Below are positions 9,710 to 18,476 of a stretch of DNA of 64,000 bases, in pieces (within the stretch, counting starts at the first letter, position 1; every line of letters starts with the position of its first letter). Position numbers and translations under genes: made by a program. Below the pieces are notes generated by a model. That model ran no database searches. It was given only the letters and a program-made list of their open reading frames with translations, and was not told the origin of the DNA. The stretch is from Stenotrophomonas maltophilia (GTDB lineage Bacteria > Pseudomonadota > Gammaproteobacteria > Xanthomonadales > Xanthomonadaceae). Location of the stretch: assembly GCF_002799245.1 (NCBI RefSeq), contig NZ_NEQV01000002.1, positions 868,001 through 932,000 on the forward strand, given 5' to 3'.

Positions 9710-9741
9710 CCTCGCGCCCCCTCGTACCCCCAGGACAAAGC

Positions 9742-10314
9742 ATGAGCATCAAGAGTGACCGTTGGATCCGCCGCATGTCCGAGCAGCACGGCATGATCGA
9801 GCCGTTCGAGGCCGGGCAGGTCAAGCAGGCCAACGGCCAGCGCATCGTCAGCTACGGCACGTCCAGTTATGGCTACGACGTGCGCTGCTCGCGCGAGTTC
9901 AAGGTGTTCACCAACATCAACTCGACGATCGTCGATCCCAAGCACTTCGATCCGGGCAGCTTCGTGGATATCGTCGGCGATGAATGCATCATTCCGCCCA
10001 ACAGTTTCGCTCTGGCGCGTACCGTCGAGTACTTCCGCATTCCGCGCGATACCCTGGTGGTGTGCCTGGGCAAGAGCACCTACGCGCGCTGCGGCATCAT
10101 CGTCAACGTGACGCCGCTGGAGCCGGAATGGGAAGGCCACGTCACCCTGGAATTCAGCAACACCACGCCGCTGCCGGCGCGCATCTATGCCAACGAAGGC
10201 GTGGCGCAGATGCTGTTCTTCCAGGCCGCCGCCGATGACGTCTGCGAGACCTCGTACCGCGATCGTGGCGGCAAGTACCAGGGCCAGACCGGCGTGACCC
10301 TGCCGCGGACCTGA
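9742..10314 (+). CDS. dcd: dCTP deaminase
   Basis: A 190-aa cytoplasmic enzyme that deaminates dCTP to dUTP, supplying dUMP for thymidylate synthesis. The sequence begins [12 protein letters not shown] and contains the trimeric dCTP deaminase/dUTPase fold signatures [19 protein letters not shown] and [18 protein letters not shown], with the catalytic glutamate expected within the last (family knowledge). The length matches E. coli Dcd (193 aa). The start was chosen because an in-frame upstream ATG at 9670 would add a non-conserved low-complexity tail and lie inside the upstream hairpin. Confidence 0.96.
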   Translation: MSIKSDRWIRRMSEQHGMIEPFEAGQVKQANGQRIVSYGTSSYGYDVRCSREFKVFTNINSTIVDPKHFDPGSFVDIVGDECIIPPNSFALARTVEYFRIPRDTLVVCLGKSTYARCGIIVNVTPLEPEWEGHVTLEFSNTTPLPARIYANEGVAQMLFFQAAADDVCETSYRDRGGKYQGQTGVTLPRT

Positions 10315-10330
10315 GCGGCGCGCACATGCC

Positions 10331-10396
10331 GTAGAGCCGGGCCATGCTCGGCTTCCACATATGGGATGGATGCAGCCGAGCATGGCTCGGCTCTAC
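10331..10396. repeat. SMAG-type GTAG palindrome dimer
   Basis: Two inverted copies of a short palindrome, GTAGAGCCGGGCCATGCTCG and its complement ending CTCTAC. This matches the GTAG-headed REP-like family described in S. maltophilia (SMAG). It lies between dcd and the minus-strand unit that follows. Confidence 0.85.
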
Positions 10397-10404
10397 AGGA
10401 ACAG

Positions 10405-10424
10405 AGGCGGCGCTTGCGCCGCCT
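10405..10424 (+). terminator. Probable terminator after dcd
   Basis: Perfect 8-bp stem AGGCGGCG/CGCCGCCT with loop CTTG, followed by a weak T-rich run (TTGCTT). It lies 90 bp after dcd and just beyond the stop of the 55-aa gene, so it may serve both convergent transcripts. Confidence 0.55.
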
Positions 10425-10428
10425 TTGC

Positions 10429-10596
10429 TTATTTGCCGCGGCCGAACAGCATCGCGATGCCGACACCCACCAGGGCCACCGGCCACCAGGTCAGCAGCAG
10501 CTTGGACAGGTTCAGATGCGTCCAGCCGAGATTGCTGGCGAGCATGAACAGGCCGATCAGGATCAGCAGGACGGCGGCAACAAGGTTGAATCGCAT
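10429..10596 (-). CDS. Small DUF5668/LiaF-like membrane protein (55 aa)
   Basis: Short gene read directly from the sequence. The product begins MRFNLVAAVLLILIGLFMLA and ends AMLFGRGK. Two hydrophobic helices flank a short polar turn containing NLGWTHLNL, followed by the WWP motif. This is the pattern of the LiaI/LiaF-like N-terminal transmembrane domain (DUF5668) found in small membrane proteins and envelope-stress sensors. It follows the HIT gene by 15 bp on the same strand and is probably the last gene of that unit. Function unknown; the family resemblance is by eye. Confidence 0.7.
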   Translation of the reverse strand: MRFNLVAAVLLILIGLFMLASNLGWTHLNLSKLLLTWWPVALVGVGIAMLFGRGK

Positions 10597-10611
10597 CGGG
10601 TCGGCGCAGGC

Positions 10612-11034
10612 TCAGGACTGGGCCGGATATCCTAGCCGTTCCTTCCAGTAGGCGACATGCTGGTCCAGCGCCGCCGGCTCGTAACGGTGCGCCGGGCCGC
10701 TGCCCCAGACCGGGCCCGGCCAGGCCGGATCTCCGTCATGGCGGCCGATCACATGGAAATGCAGCTGGCGCACGATGTTGCCCAGCGCCCCGATGTTGAT
10801 CTTTTCCACCCCGTCGGAGCCCTTCAGGGCCTTGCAGGCGCGGTTGAGCTCGGTGCGCAGCTTGTCCTGCTGCTCACCGTCCAGCTCGATCCACTCGGTC
10901 ACTCCGGCCAGGCGCGGTACCAGCACCAGCCAGGGGAATCGTTCGTCGTTCATCAGCCGCACTTGCGACAACGGTCCTTCCGCCACCAGCACGCTATCGG
11001 TGGCCAGGCGTGAATCGAGTTCGAATTCGCTCAT
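10612..11034 (-). CDS. HIT-family hydrolase/transferase
   Basis: A 140-aa cytoplasmic protein of the histidine-triad superfamily, which hydrolyses or transfers nucleotidyl groups. The signature [10 protein letters not shown] sits near residue 92. The first triad His is Gln, a QxHxH variant common in a proteobacterial HIT subgroup. Other family marks are [13 protein letters not shown] and an N-terminal strand-rich half. Its start overlaps the stop of the upstream dienelactone hydrolase gene by 4 bp, indicating coupled translation. The physiological substrate is unknown. Confidence 0.85.
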   Translation of the reverse strand: MSEFELDSRLATDSVLVAEGPLSQVRLMNDERFPWLVLVPRLAGVTEWIELDGEQQDKLRTELNRACKALKGSDGVEKINIGALGNIVRQLHFHVIGRHDGDPAWPGPVWGSGPAHRYEPAALDQHVAYWKERLGYPAQS

Positions 11035-11702
11035 CCAAGATGCTCCGAGAAGAAGTCCAGGGTGCGTTGCAGCGCCAGGGCGGCGCTGTCTGGATCATAC
11101 GCATGTCCGACCTCCCGGTTGAAGGCGTGATCGGCCGGATAGACGTAGGTGGCCATCTGCGGCAGCTTCTCGCGATGGGCCTGGACCGCTTCCGGCGGGA
11201 TGCTGCGGTCCTGGGCACCGAAGTGGAAGATCACCGGGGCCTTGGGTGTTTCATCGAGGAACTGCACGTTGCGCGCACCGTAGTAGCTGACCGACGGCAG
11301 CCCCAGGCGCACTGCGGACAGCATCGCCACCGTGCCACCCCAGCAGTAGCCGACGGTGCCGACCTTGCCCTGCGGCGCCAGCCGGGTTGCCGCAGCCCGG
11401 ACCACCTCCAGCGCCCGTTCCATGCCCAGCGCGCCGACCCGCTCCAGGCCCTGCTTCACGCCCTCGGCGTCGTAGGGCAGTGCGTCCGGATCGGCGTCGG
11501 GGCCGTCGAGCAGGTCAAAGAACGAGGGCGCCAGCACCGCATAGCCTTCAGCCGCGAAGCGCTCGGCCACGCTGCGGATGTGCGGATTGGCGCCGAAGAT
11601 TTCCTGCACCACCACCAAGCCGCCGCGTGCGGTGCCTTCCGGCAGGGCCTGCCAGGCCCGTACCGGGCCGTGATGCGTATCCAGGGTGATCCACTCGGCC
11701 AT
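11031..11702 (-). CDS. Dienelactone hydrolase family protein
   Basis: A 223-aa alpha/beta hydrolase with the nucleophile elbow GYCWGG (Cys120) and the companion acid in VVQEIFG (Glu34). A histidine near the C-terminus (HAFN) completes the triad of the dienelactone hydrolase family. Such enzymes open lactone rings in aromatic catabolism or act as general esterases; there are no aromatic-degradation genes nearby, so the true substrate is open. Start set at 11702 because GAGGAAG is well spaced from it; an in-frame ATG two codons upstream (11708) abuts that site too closely. First gene of a three-gene unit with the HIT and 55-aa genes. Confidence 0.88.
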   Translation of the reverse strand: MAEWITLDTHHGPVRAWQALPEGTARGGLVVVQEIFGANPHIRSVAERFAAEGYAVLAPSFFDLLDGPDADPDALPYDAEGVKQGLERVGALGMERALEVVRAAATRLAPQGKVGTVGYCWGGTVAMLSAVRLGLPSVSYYGARNVQFLDETPKAPVIFHFGAQDRSIPPEAVQAHREKLPQMATYVYPADHAFNREVGHAYDPDSAALALQRTLDFFSEHLG

Positions 11703-11822
11703 CGTCATCTTCCTCGTTGCAGGGAACAGAGCTGCATTGTCGGTGCTGCGCCGGTTAGCGCGGCGTCAGCGGCTGTGCGTGATCGGGCGGCTGGGCATTC
11801 AGAGCGCGGCCGCCAACCCCGG

Positions 11823-11828
11823 TATACT
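11823..11828 (+). promoter_or_regulatory. -10-like box upstream of rimO
   Basis: TATACT followed by GGCGCCC, 79 bp before the rimO start, in the divergent gap between the dienelactone hydrolase gene and rimO. A GC hairpin (CCCCTGCC ... GGCAGGGG, about 11857-11878) lies in the resulting leader. No convincing -35. Confidence 0.4.
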
Positions 11829-11906
11829 GGCGCCCTTTCAGGCCCCGGCCCCCAGGAACCCCTGCCATGCCGGCAGGGGCCCAGGCCCCCAGAGTCCCGC
11901 GATTCC

Positions 11907-13268
11907 ATGTCCCAGCTGAACCCCAAAGTCGGCTTCGTCAGCCTCGGCTGCCCGAAGGCCCTCGTCGATTCCGAGCGCATCCTTACCCAGCTCCGCTCGG
12001 AAGGTTACGACATCGTCCCGTCCTACGATTCGGCCGACGTGGTGGTGGTCAACACCTGCGGCTTCATCGATTCGGCGGTGACCGAGTCGCTGGATGCGAT
12101 TGGCGAGGCGATGAACCAGAACGGCAAGGTCATCGTCACCGGCTGCCTGGGCAAGCGCCCGGAGCAGATCCGCGAGGCCTACCCCAATGTGCTGGCGGTG
12201 TCCGGCCCGCAGGACTACCAGAGCGTGATGGAAGCGGTGCATGAAGCACTGCCGCCCAAGCACGATCCGTTCGTGGACCTGGTGCCCGACTACGGTATCA
12301 AGCTGACCCCGCGCCACTACGCCTACCTGAAGATTTCCGAGGGCTGCAACCACAAGTGCAGCTTCTGCATCATTCCGTCGATGCGCGGCAAGCTGGTCTC
12401 GCGCCCGGTCGACGAGGTGCTGCGTGAAGCCGAGCGTCTGGTGCGTGGTGGCGTGCGTGAGCTGCTGGTGGTTTCGCAGGACACCTCGGCCTATGGCGTG
12501 GACGTGAAGTACGCCGAGAAGATGTGGCGTGACAAGGCCTACCAGACCCGCCTGAAGGCGCTGTGCGAAGGCCTGTCGGAACTGGATGCGTGGGTGCGCA
12601 TGCACTACGTCTACCCGTACCCGCATGTGGACGAGGTGGTGCCGCTGATGGCCGAGAACCGGATCCTGCCGTACCTGGACATCCCGTTCCAGCATGCGAG
12701 CCCGCGCATCCTGCGTTTGATGAAGCGCCCCGGCGCGGTCGAGAAGACCCTGGAGCGCGTGCAGAACTGGCGCCGCATTGCGCCGGACATCACCGTGCGT
12801 TCGACCTTCATCGTCGGCTTCCCGGGCGAGACCGAGGCCGAGTTCGAAGAACTGCTGTCGTTCCTTGACGAGGCGCAGCTGGACCGCGTGGGCGCGTTCG
12901 CCTATTCGCCGGTTGAGGGGGCGACCGCCAACGATCTGCCCGACGCTGTGCCGGAGGAAGTAAAGCAGGAGCGTCTGGCCCGCTTCATGGAGAAGCAGGC
13001 GCAGATCTCCGCCGCGCGCCTTGAAGCCAAGATCGGCACCGTGCAGCAGTGCCTGGTCGACGCCATCGAAGGCGATATCGCCGTGGCCCGCTCCAAGGCT
13101 GATGCCCCGGAGATCGACGGCCTGGTGCATATCCAGAATGCCGACCAGGTGCCGCTGCGCGTGGGCGAATTCGTCGATGTGGAAATCACCGAGAGCGACG
13201 AGCACGACCTGTACGGTGACGCGCTGCCAGCCGCTACCCGCCCGGCATTCGACCTCAAGATGCTGTGA
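11907..13268 (+). CDS. rimO: Ribosomal protein S12 methylthiotransferase
   Basis: A 453-aa radical-SAM enzyme that methylthiolates the conserved aspartate of ribosomal protein S12. The N-terminal UPF0004 domain holds [16 protein letters not shown] and [10 protein letters not shown], supplying three cysteines for the auxiliary cluster. The radical-SAM cluster motif CxxxCxxC is at Cys147/151/154 (GCNHKCSFC). A C-terminal TRAM domain contains [20 protein letters not shown]. Length fits E. coli RimO (441 aa). The ATG at 11907 gives the canonical start [18 protein letters not shown]; longer in-frame extensions run into non-conserved sequence. The downstream DUF3025 gene overlaps its stop codon. 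Confidence 0.97.
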   Translation: MSQLNPKVGFVSLGCPKALVDSERILTQLRSEGYDIVPSYDSADVVVVNTCGFIDSAVTESLDAIGEAMNQNGKVIVTGCLGKRPEQIREAYPNVLAVSGPQDYQSVMEAVHEALPPKHDPFVDLVPDYGIKLTPRHYAYLKISEGCNHKCSFCIIPSMRGKLVSRPVDEVLREAERLVRGGVRELLVVSQDTSAYGVDVKYAEKMWRDKAYQTRLKALCEGLSELDAWVRMHYVYPYPHVDEVVPLMAENRILPYLDIPFQHASPRILRLMKRPGAVEKTLERVQNWRRIAPDITVRSTFIVGFPGETEAEFEELLSFLDEAQLDRVGAFAYSPVEGATANDLPDAVPEEVKQERLARFMEKQAQISAARLEAKIGTVQQCLVDAIEGDIAVARSKADAPEIDGLVHIQNADQVPLRVGEFVDVEITESDEHDLYGDALPAATRPAFDLKML

Positions 13269-14101
13269 CCGCAGCGACGACCGCCGCCGGTGACGGCAGC
13301 GGTGTCCGCCGCTTCGTGCCGCCGCCGCGTGCGGCGGTCGATCCGCAGGTGTTCGGGCACCCGGTGTTTGCCGGGCTGCAGGATTTCCGTGATCTGCTGG
13401 TGGGTACTCGCTGGCCGTCCATCGCGGCACTTGACGCACGCCTGTCCTTGCCGGGTTGGCAGCTGGTGGAACAGGATGCGGCGCTGCTGGCCGATGGCCT
13501 GCACTACGAAGCGCGCATCGCGCGGGGGCGCATCGCCACCCGCGCCGACAACTGGCACGACCTGTTCAACGCGCTGGTGTGGGCCTGCCACCCGCAGCTG
13601 AAGCGTGCACTCAACGCGCAGCAATGCCGGCATGTCGAGGCGATGCCACCCGGCCAGCGCAATCGCATGCAGGCTGCCCTGACCCAGTTCGACGAATCCG
13701 GCGTGATCGTGCGTGTGCGCGATGACACGTTGCTGCGCGCGTGGGATGGGCATGACTGGCCCGCATTGTTCGAGCCGGCGCGCTGGCAGCGCGGTGACAT
13801 CGCCATTGCTGTGGTATTCGGGCATGCGCTGATGGAGCAGGCACTGCTGCCGGGGCGATTGCTGGTCGGCAAGTGCGTGGTGGTGCAGGGCGATGCCGAT
13901 GCTGCCTGTGTTGACGCGGTGACCGCTGCCATCGCCGAAGGCAGGGCAGTGACCGACCCGCTGCAGTTGCGGCCCCTGCCATTGGCCGGTATTCCCGGCT
14001 GGCATGAGGTGCAGGATCCGGCCTTCTATCGCAATGCCGATTATTTCCGCCCGCTGCGCGCCGGCCGTCATTACCCGCCGCCGTTGGCGTATTCCCTGTA
14101 G
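13265..14101 (+). CDS. DUF3025 domain-containing protein
   Basis: A 278-aa uncharacterised protein recognised as DUF3025 from its [23 protein letters not shown] segment (about residues 97-118) and the C-terminal [27 protein letters not shown] pattern. No signal peptide or membrane helix is visible. It starts with a GTG that overlaps the rimO stop (GTGA), so the two are translationally coupled. Its TAG stop is the TAG of the GTAG head of an adjacent SMAG repeat. No function is known for the family. Confidence 0.85.
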   Translation: MTAATTAAGDGSGVRRFVPPPRAAVDPQVFGHPVFAGLQDFRDLLVGTRWPSIAALDARLSLPGWQLVEQDAALLADGLHYEARIARGRIATRADNWHDLFNALVWACHPQLKRALNAQQCRHVEAMPPGQRNRMQAALTQFDESGVIVRVRDDTLLRAWDGHDWPALFEPARWQRGDIAIAVVFGHALMEQALLPGRLLVGKCVVVQGDADAACVDAVTAAIAEGRAVTDPLQLRPLPLAGIPGWHEVQDPAFYRNADYFRPLRAGRHYPPPLAYSL

Positions 14102-14158
14102 AGCCGGGCCCGTGCCCGGCCGATGGTCAAACGCAGCCGAGCATCGGCTCGGCTCTAC
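14098..14158. repeat. SMAG-type GTAG dimer bridging two convergent genes
   Basis: Inverted pair beginning GTAGAGCCGGGCC and ending GGCTCGGCTCTAC. The TAG at 14099-14101 is the stop of the DUF3025 gene and the complementary CTA at 14155-14157 is the stop of greB on the minus strand. The whole space between the two genes is therefore the repeat itself. It can form a stem-loop in both transcripts. Confidence 0.88.
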
Positions 14159-14661
14159 AGCGGCTCGTACTCCACGCCGATCACCGCGAAGGTGAACTGC
14201 CCGCCGGGCAGCTCCAGCGAGAATTCATCATCCAGCCGCTTCTTCAGCAGCGCACGCGCCAGGGGTGAATCGATGCTGATCCAGCCCAGGCCAGCATCGG
14301 TCTCATCCGGCCCGACAATGCGATAGCGGCTGGTGTCGCCGTTGTCCACGTTCTCCAGTTCCACCCATGCGCCGAAGAACACCGCCAGCGGATCGGTTGG
14401 CGTGGTATCGACCACGCGCAGCGATTCCAGCCGCTTGGTCAGGTAGCGCACGCGGCGGTCGATCTCGCCCAGTTGCTTCTTGCGGTACGTGTACTCGGCG
14501 TTCTCGGAACGGTCGCCTTCCGCGGCAGCGGCAGCCAGTGCCTTCACCACCTCCGGGCGGCGCACACGCCATAGCTCATCCAGTTCGGCCTTCAGTCGTG
14601 CATGCCCGGAGGCGGTGATCAGGGCGGTGCTTTTTTCTGCTGGGGGACGCCAACGGGACAT
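14155..14661 (-). CDS. greB: Transcription elongation factor GreB
   Basis: A 168-aa factor that rescues backtracked RNA polymerase by stimulating cleavage of the transcript. The N-terminal coiled coil carries the acidic tip with [20 protein letters not shown] (about residues 49-68), diagnostic of Gre factors. The C-terminal FKBP-like domain contains the [21 protein letters not shown] and [11 protein letters not shown] patterns. The EYTYRKK reading fits GreB rather than GreA. Length is slightly above E. coli GreB (158 aa). Stop codon comes from the SMAG repeat. Confidence 0.94.
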   Translation of the reverse strand: MSRWRPPAEKSTALITASGHARLKAELDELWRVRRPEVVKALAAAAAEGDRSENAEYTYRKKQLGEIDRRVRYLTKRLESLRVVDTTPTDPLAVFFGAWVELENVDNGDTSRYRIVGPDETDAGLGWISIDSPLARALLKKRLDDEFSLELPGGQFTFAVIGVEYEPL

Positions 14662-14694
14662 GCAATACGACTTCTATTTTTTCAGGGGAAGGAA

Positions 14695-14770
14695 GGGGTC
14701 AGAGCCCTTCCTGCCGGAGGGATCCGACCCCGGGGTCAGATCCCTTTCACACGGAAAGGGCTCTGACCCC
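14695..14770. repeat. GGGGTCAGAGCCC nested palindrome
   Basis: Outer arms GGGGTCAGAGCCCTTCC and GGAAAGGGCTCTGACCCC enclose two further related units (GGGATCCGACCCC, GGGGTCAGATCCC). A second, simpler member occurs at 50690-50729. It lies downstream of the HerA-like ATPase gene and upstream of greB, where it can fold in either transcript. REP-like; no transposase gene nearby. Confidence 0.75.
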
Positions 14771-14782
14771 AGTGGCGGTGAA

Positions 14783-16288
14783 TCAGCGCTTGCCGCCGAA
14801 GATGCCACCGAGGATGCCGCGCACGATCTGGTTGCCCAGCTTGGTGCCGACGGTGCGCGTGGTCTGCTTGGCCATGGTTTCAATCATGCCCTGGCGGCGC
14901 TTGGTGCCGAAGATCGCATCCTTGATCGCCTGGCCGAAACCACCTTGCTGCGCTTCGTCCTGCTCGCGGCTGCGCGCGGCCGGAGCCTGCGCCTGTTCGA
15001 CCGTCTTCTGCGCGCGCTGGGCCAGCAGTTCGGCGGCCGATTCGCGGTTGATCGCGGTGTCGTAGCGGCTGCCGACCGGGCTGCCGGCACGCACCTGGGC
15101 ACGCTCGGCTTCGGTGATCGGCCCCATCCGGCAACGCGGCGGTGCGATCATCGTCTGCTGCACCGGCATCGGTATGCCCTTGTCCTGCAGCGTGGAGACC
15201 AGCGCCTCGCCGGTGCCGAGCTGGCTCAGCACCTTGGTCACGTCCAATTTCGGGTTCGGCACGAAGGTTTCGGCCGCGGTCTTCACCGCCTTCTGGTCGC
15301 GCGGGGTGAACGCACGCAGCGCGTGCTGTACGCGGTTGCCGAGCTGGCCGAGGATGTTGCCCGGCACGTCGTCGGGGAACTGCGAGCAGAAATACACGCC
15401 CACGCCCTTGGAACGGATCAGGCGCACCACCTGCTCGATGCGCTGCACCAGCGACGGCGGCGCATCGTCGAACAACAGGTGTGCCTCGTCGAAGATGAAG
15501 ACCAGCTTCGGCTTGTCCAGGTCGCCCACTTCCGGCAGCTGTTCGAACAGCTCCGACAGCAGCCACAGCAGGAAGGTGGAGTACAGCTTGGGCTTGAGCA
15601 CCAGCTGGTCGGCGGCGAGGATGCCGATCACGCCGCGGCCGTCGTGGTTGACCCGCATGATGTCGGCCAGCTCCAGTGCCGGTTCGCCGAAGAAATTCTC
15701 GCCGCCGTCCTGTGCCAGGCGCAGGACCGAACGCTGGATCGCGGCGATCGACTGCGCGCTGACCAGGCCGTACTCGGTGGAGATGTCCTTGCGCTCCTCG
15801 GCGACCAGGCCGAGCAGGGCGCGCAGGTCGTCCATGTCCAGCAGCAGCAGGCCGCGGTCGTCGGCCAGCTTGAAGACGATGTCGAGCACCCCGGCCTGGG
15901 TGTCGTTCAATTCGAGGATGCGCGACAGCAGGGTGGGGCCCATTTCGCTGACGGTGGTGCGCACCGGGTGGCCCAGCTTGCCGTACAGGTCCCAGAAGAT
16001 GGTGGGGCTGGCGGCCGGTGCATAGTCGGCCACGCCGATCTCGGCGGCACGCTGGAGCAGGTTCTCGGCGCCAGTGCCGGGTACGGCCAGGCCGGAGACA
16101 TCACCCTTCACGTCGGCCAGGAACACCGGCACGCCCAGCCGCGAGAACCCCTCGGCCAGGGTCATCAGGGTCACGGTCTTGCCGGTACCGGTGGCACCGG
16201 CCACCAGGCCGTGACGGTTGCCGAGTTTCGGCAGCAGGGTGACGGCAATATCGTCTGTAATGCCTTTGCCGAGCAGAATCGGATCCAT
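14783..16288 (-). CDS. HerA/YjgR-type P-loop ATPase (DUF853)
   Basis: A 501-aa ATPase of the FtsK/HerA superfamily. It starts MDPILLGKGITDDIAVTLLP, has the Walker A motif GATGTGKT near residue 32, ADVKGDVSGLA after it, and the Walker B strand PKLVFIFDEAHLLF near residue 265. DUF853 proteins such as E. coli YjgR are predicted DNA translocases or helicases without an established role. A basic tail (GGIFGGKR) ends the protein. It stands alone, divergent from the lytic transglycosylase and separated from greB by a palindromic repeat. Confidence 0.9.
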   Translation of the reverse strand: MDPILLGKGITDDIAVTLLPKLGNRHGLVAGATGTGKTVTLMTLAEGFSRLGVPVFLADVKGDVSGLAVPGTGAENLLQRAAEIGVADYAPAASPTIFWDLYGKLGHPVRTTVSEMGPTLLSRILELNDTQAGVLDIVFKLADDRGLLLLDMDDLRALLGLVAEERKDISTEYGLVSAQSIAAIQRSVLRLAQDGGENFFGEPALELADIMRVNHDGRGVIGILAADQLVLKPKLYSTFLLWLLSELFEQLPEVGDLDKPKLVFIFDEAHLLFDDAPPSLVQRIEQVVRLIRSKGVGVYFCSQFPDDVPGNILGQLGNRVQHALRAFTPRDQKAVKTAAETFVPNPKLDVTKVLSQLGTGEALVSTLQDKGIPMPVQQTMIAPPRCRMGPITEAERAQVRAGSPVGSRYDTAINRESAAELLAQRAQKTVEQAQAPAARSREQDEAQQGGFGQAIKDAIFGTKRRQGMIETMAKQTTRTVGTKLGNQIVRGILGGIFGGKR

Positions 16289-16410
16289 GGTCCAGCCCTT
16301 GTGGTGAATAGCCCAATGTTAACCGCCGGCAGTGACGGTCCGATGGTCGGCTTGCCCGGACCTTGGCGGCGCCGCTACTCTGCCTGCCTGTTTCGCACAC
16401 AGTGCCATCA

Positions 16411-18021
16411 ATGCCCGTTCCTGTCCTGATTTCCCGTGGTTGGCCGCTGCTGGCCCTGGCCGGCCTGGTTTCCCTGGCCCCCGACGCCCATGCGCAGCGG
16501 GTTTCGGCCCGGGACAAGGTGAAGGTGGATGCGCTGCAACAGCGCATGACCGCCGCCGAAAAGCGCTACAGCGACGCCCTGCTGCTGGTTGCCAATGCCG
16601 ACCCGAAGGGCAGCAACGAGGCCGATGCCGCGCTGGAGGACATGGAAGATGTCCTCAACGACTGCGTGAAGCAGAAGGGCTGCCAGATGGGCACCCTGCT
16701 GGCCAGCTACAAGCGCCTGCTCAAGCACGACGCCGATGCGGCCGCCAGCGATGACGTGGCCGACGAGGGCGGCGACCGCCTGGAAGCCGACCCCGACCAT
16801 ATCGGCCCGCTGACCGCGGACGTGCCCGAGGCCGCGCGCGCTGCCGCGCTGCTGAACGACAAGCGGCACGCCTTCGACAGCATGGTCGAATACAACCCGG
16901 CGGTGCAGGCCGGCATCCGTCGCTGGCTGACCGACATGCGCCCGGCGCTGCTGACGAGCTACGAGAATTACCAGAACCTGCGCGCGGTGATGTGGCCGGA
17001 GTGGGAGAAGCGCGGCCTGCCCGAGGCGCTTCTGTTCGGCATCATGGCCAAGGAGTCCAACGGTCGCGTGCATGCGTCCTCGCGCGCCGGCGCCGCCGGC
17101 CTGATGCAGTTCATGCCGGCCACCGGCCGTCGCTTCGGCCTGGGCCCGGACGGCACCGGCTTCGATACCCGTTTCGATGCGCGCAGCGCGGCCGAGGCCA
17201 GCGCCAGCTACCTCAACGAGCGCCTGCGCGAACTGAACAACAACGTGGAAATGTCGGTGGCTGCCTACAACGGTGGCGAAGGCCGTGCCGCACGCGTGTT
17301 CAGGCAGAGCAGTGGCCAGAGCTTCTGGACCGACAGCGTCTACAACCAGTTCCCGGGCGAAACCAAGGACTATGTGCCGATGGTGATCGCCGCCGCCTGG
17401 ATCTTCCTGCACCCGCAGCAGTACGGCGTGGAGTTCCCGAAGATCAGCGCGCAGCCGGCCACGCTGCGCCTGGCCAAGTCCACCACCATCTACGAACTGA
17501 CCATCTGCCTGGGCAGCCACGGCACCCGTGATGGCTACATGCGCGCGCTGCGCAATCTCAACCCGCGCTATGAAGCCGATGGCTGGATTCCGGCCGGCAC
17601 GCTGATCAACGCCACCACCCGCATCGCCGGCCTGTACCAGCGCAACTGTGTCAGTGGCCCGCGTGCCGACCTGGCCCGCACGCTGATCACCGCCGATCTG
17701 AACGCGGCGATCAAGCGCCCGACCGCGGCCAGCTATACCGGCAGCGTGGCGGTGGGCGGTGTGGTGCCGGTGGCCGATGCGGCCGCATCCACCAGCGTGC
17801 CGACCACACCGGTGGCCGCAGTGGCGACGCCGCGCCCGGCGCCGGCCGCCCGGCCGAAGCCGGTGCGCAGCCACAAGGTGGGCAAGGGCGAGACCCTGGG
17901 CGCCATCGCGGCGAAGTTCCAGTGCGACGTGCCGACCCTGGCCCGCGCCAACGGCCTGAAGGCCCCGGCCTACAGCCTGCGCCATGGCCAGACGCTGAAG
18001 CTGCAGGGCTGCGACAAGTAA
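16411..18021 (+). CDS. LysM-containing lytic transglycosylase (MltD-like)
   Basis: A 536-aa secreted enzyme that cleaves peptidoglycan glycan strands. The signal peptide covers residues 1-28 (ends DAHAQ). The SLT domain has the catalytic Glu215 in AKESNGR, followed by GAAGLMQFMP and VAAYNGGEGRA. After a Pro/Ala-rich linker, a C-terminal LysM repeat (about 488-533, KVGKGETLGAIAAKF) binds peptidoglycan. Unlike E. coli MltD it has no lipobox and only one recognisable LysM. ATG at 16411 is chosen because it starts a clean signal peptide. A TACTCT box lies 30 bp upstream. Divergent from the HerA-like gene. Confidence 0.92.
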   Translation: MPVPVLISRGWPLLALAGLVSLAPDAHAQRVSARDKVKVDALQQRMTAAEKRYSDALLLVANADPKGSNEADAALEDMEDVLNDCVKQKGCQMGTLLASYKRLLKHDADAAASDDVADEGGDRLEADPDHIGPLTADVPEAARAAALLNDKRHAFDSMVEYNPAVQAGIRRWLTDMRPALLTSYENYQNLRAVMWPEWEKRGLPEALLFGIMAKESNGRVHASSRAGAAGLMQFMPATGRRFGLGPDGTGFDTRFDARSAAEASASYLNERLRELNNNVEMSVAAYNGGEGRAARVFRQSSGQSFWTDSVYNQFPGETKDYVPMVIAAAWIFLHPQQYGVEFPKISAQPATLRLAKSTTIYELTICLGSHGTRDGYMRALRNLNPRYEADGWIPAGTLINATTRIAGLYQRNCVSGPRADLARTLITADLNAAIKRPTAASYTGSVAVGGVVPVADAAASTSVPTTPVAAVATPRPAPAARPKPVRSHKVGKGETLGAIAAKFQCDVPTLARANGLKAPAYSLRHGQTLKLQGCDK

Positions 18022-18045
18022 TCCCCCACGACTGCTGGAATCCGC

Positions 18046-18393
18046 ATGGACCTCGAAGCCACCCGCAACCTGTTCGCCAACCTCCGCGAAAACACCGACT
18101 GGGACATCAACGGCCCGTTGCTGTGGGGGTATTTCTTCGTCCACTCCAGCGCTGAACCGCTGCAGGCACTGGCCGACCACCTGCAGGAGCAGGGCTACAC
18201 CTTCGTGGAACTGTTCGAGCAGGAGCCGGAAGAAGGCGATGCCTCGTTCCACGTGCTGCACGTGGAGCGCGTGGAGATCCACGACGAAACCTCGCTGGAC
18301 CGCCGCAACCAGGCGTTCGCAGCGCTGGCCGCGGAGCGCGGCGTGGAAGACTACGACGGCATGGACGTCGGCCCGGCCCCGGCCCTGCAGTAA
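18046..18393 (+). CDS. rraB: Ribonuclease E inhibitor RraB family protein
   Basis: A 115-aa acidic cytoplasmic protein. The pattern WDINGPLLWGYFFVHSS, the central VELFEQEPEEGDASFHVLHVERVEIH and the C-terminal GVEDYDGMDVG match the RraB/DUF695-like family, whose E. coli member binds RNase E and alters degradosome composition. It follows the lytic transglycosylase by 24 bp on the same strand. Assignment rests on these motifs; whether it regulates RNase E here is inference. Confidence 0.85.
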   Translation: MDLEATRNLFANLRENTDWDINGPLLWGYFFVHSSAEPLQALADHLQEQGYTFVELFEQEPEEGDASFHVLHVERVEIHDETSLDRRNQAFAALAAERGVEDYDGMDVGPAPALQ

Positions 18394-18408
18394 CCCAAGA
18401 AGGGACGC

Positions 18409-18474
18409 AAAAAGGGGACGGAGGGGATTAAGTCGTTAATGCATTAACGACTTAATCCCCTCCGTCCCCTTTTT
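18409..18474. repeat. Perfect 66-bp palindrome, bidirectional terminator
   Basis: Two exactly complementary 33-nt arms, outer part AAAAAGGGGACGGAGGGG, centre TTAATGCATTAA. A-run on one side and T-run on the other make it a strong terminator for both rraB and psd, which converge on it. A relative with the same outer 27 nt but a different loop is at 38508-38574. Confidence 0.9.
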
Positions 18475-18476
18475 CT

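Noticed and set aside
10331-10396. GTAG repeats as a CRISPR array
   Set aside because: The units are scattered palindromic dimers without regular spacers, and no cas genes are present.
11010-11906. Extending rimO about 300 codons upstream in frame
   Set aside because: The extension covers the opposite-strand dienelactone hydrolase gene and lacks any domain. The ATG at 11907 begins the conserved RimO N-terminus.
18409-18474. Palindrome as a phage or plasmid attachment site or origin
   Set aside because: No integrase, mobility or replication gene is near, and a related copy occurs at another convergent gene end, which fits a REP/terminator better.
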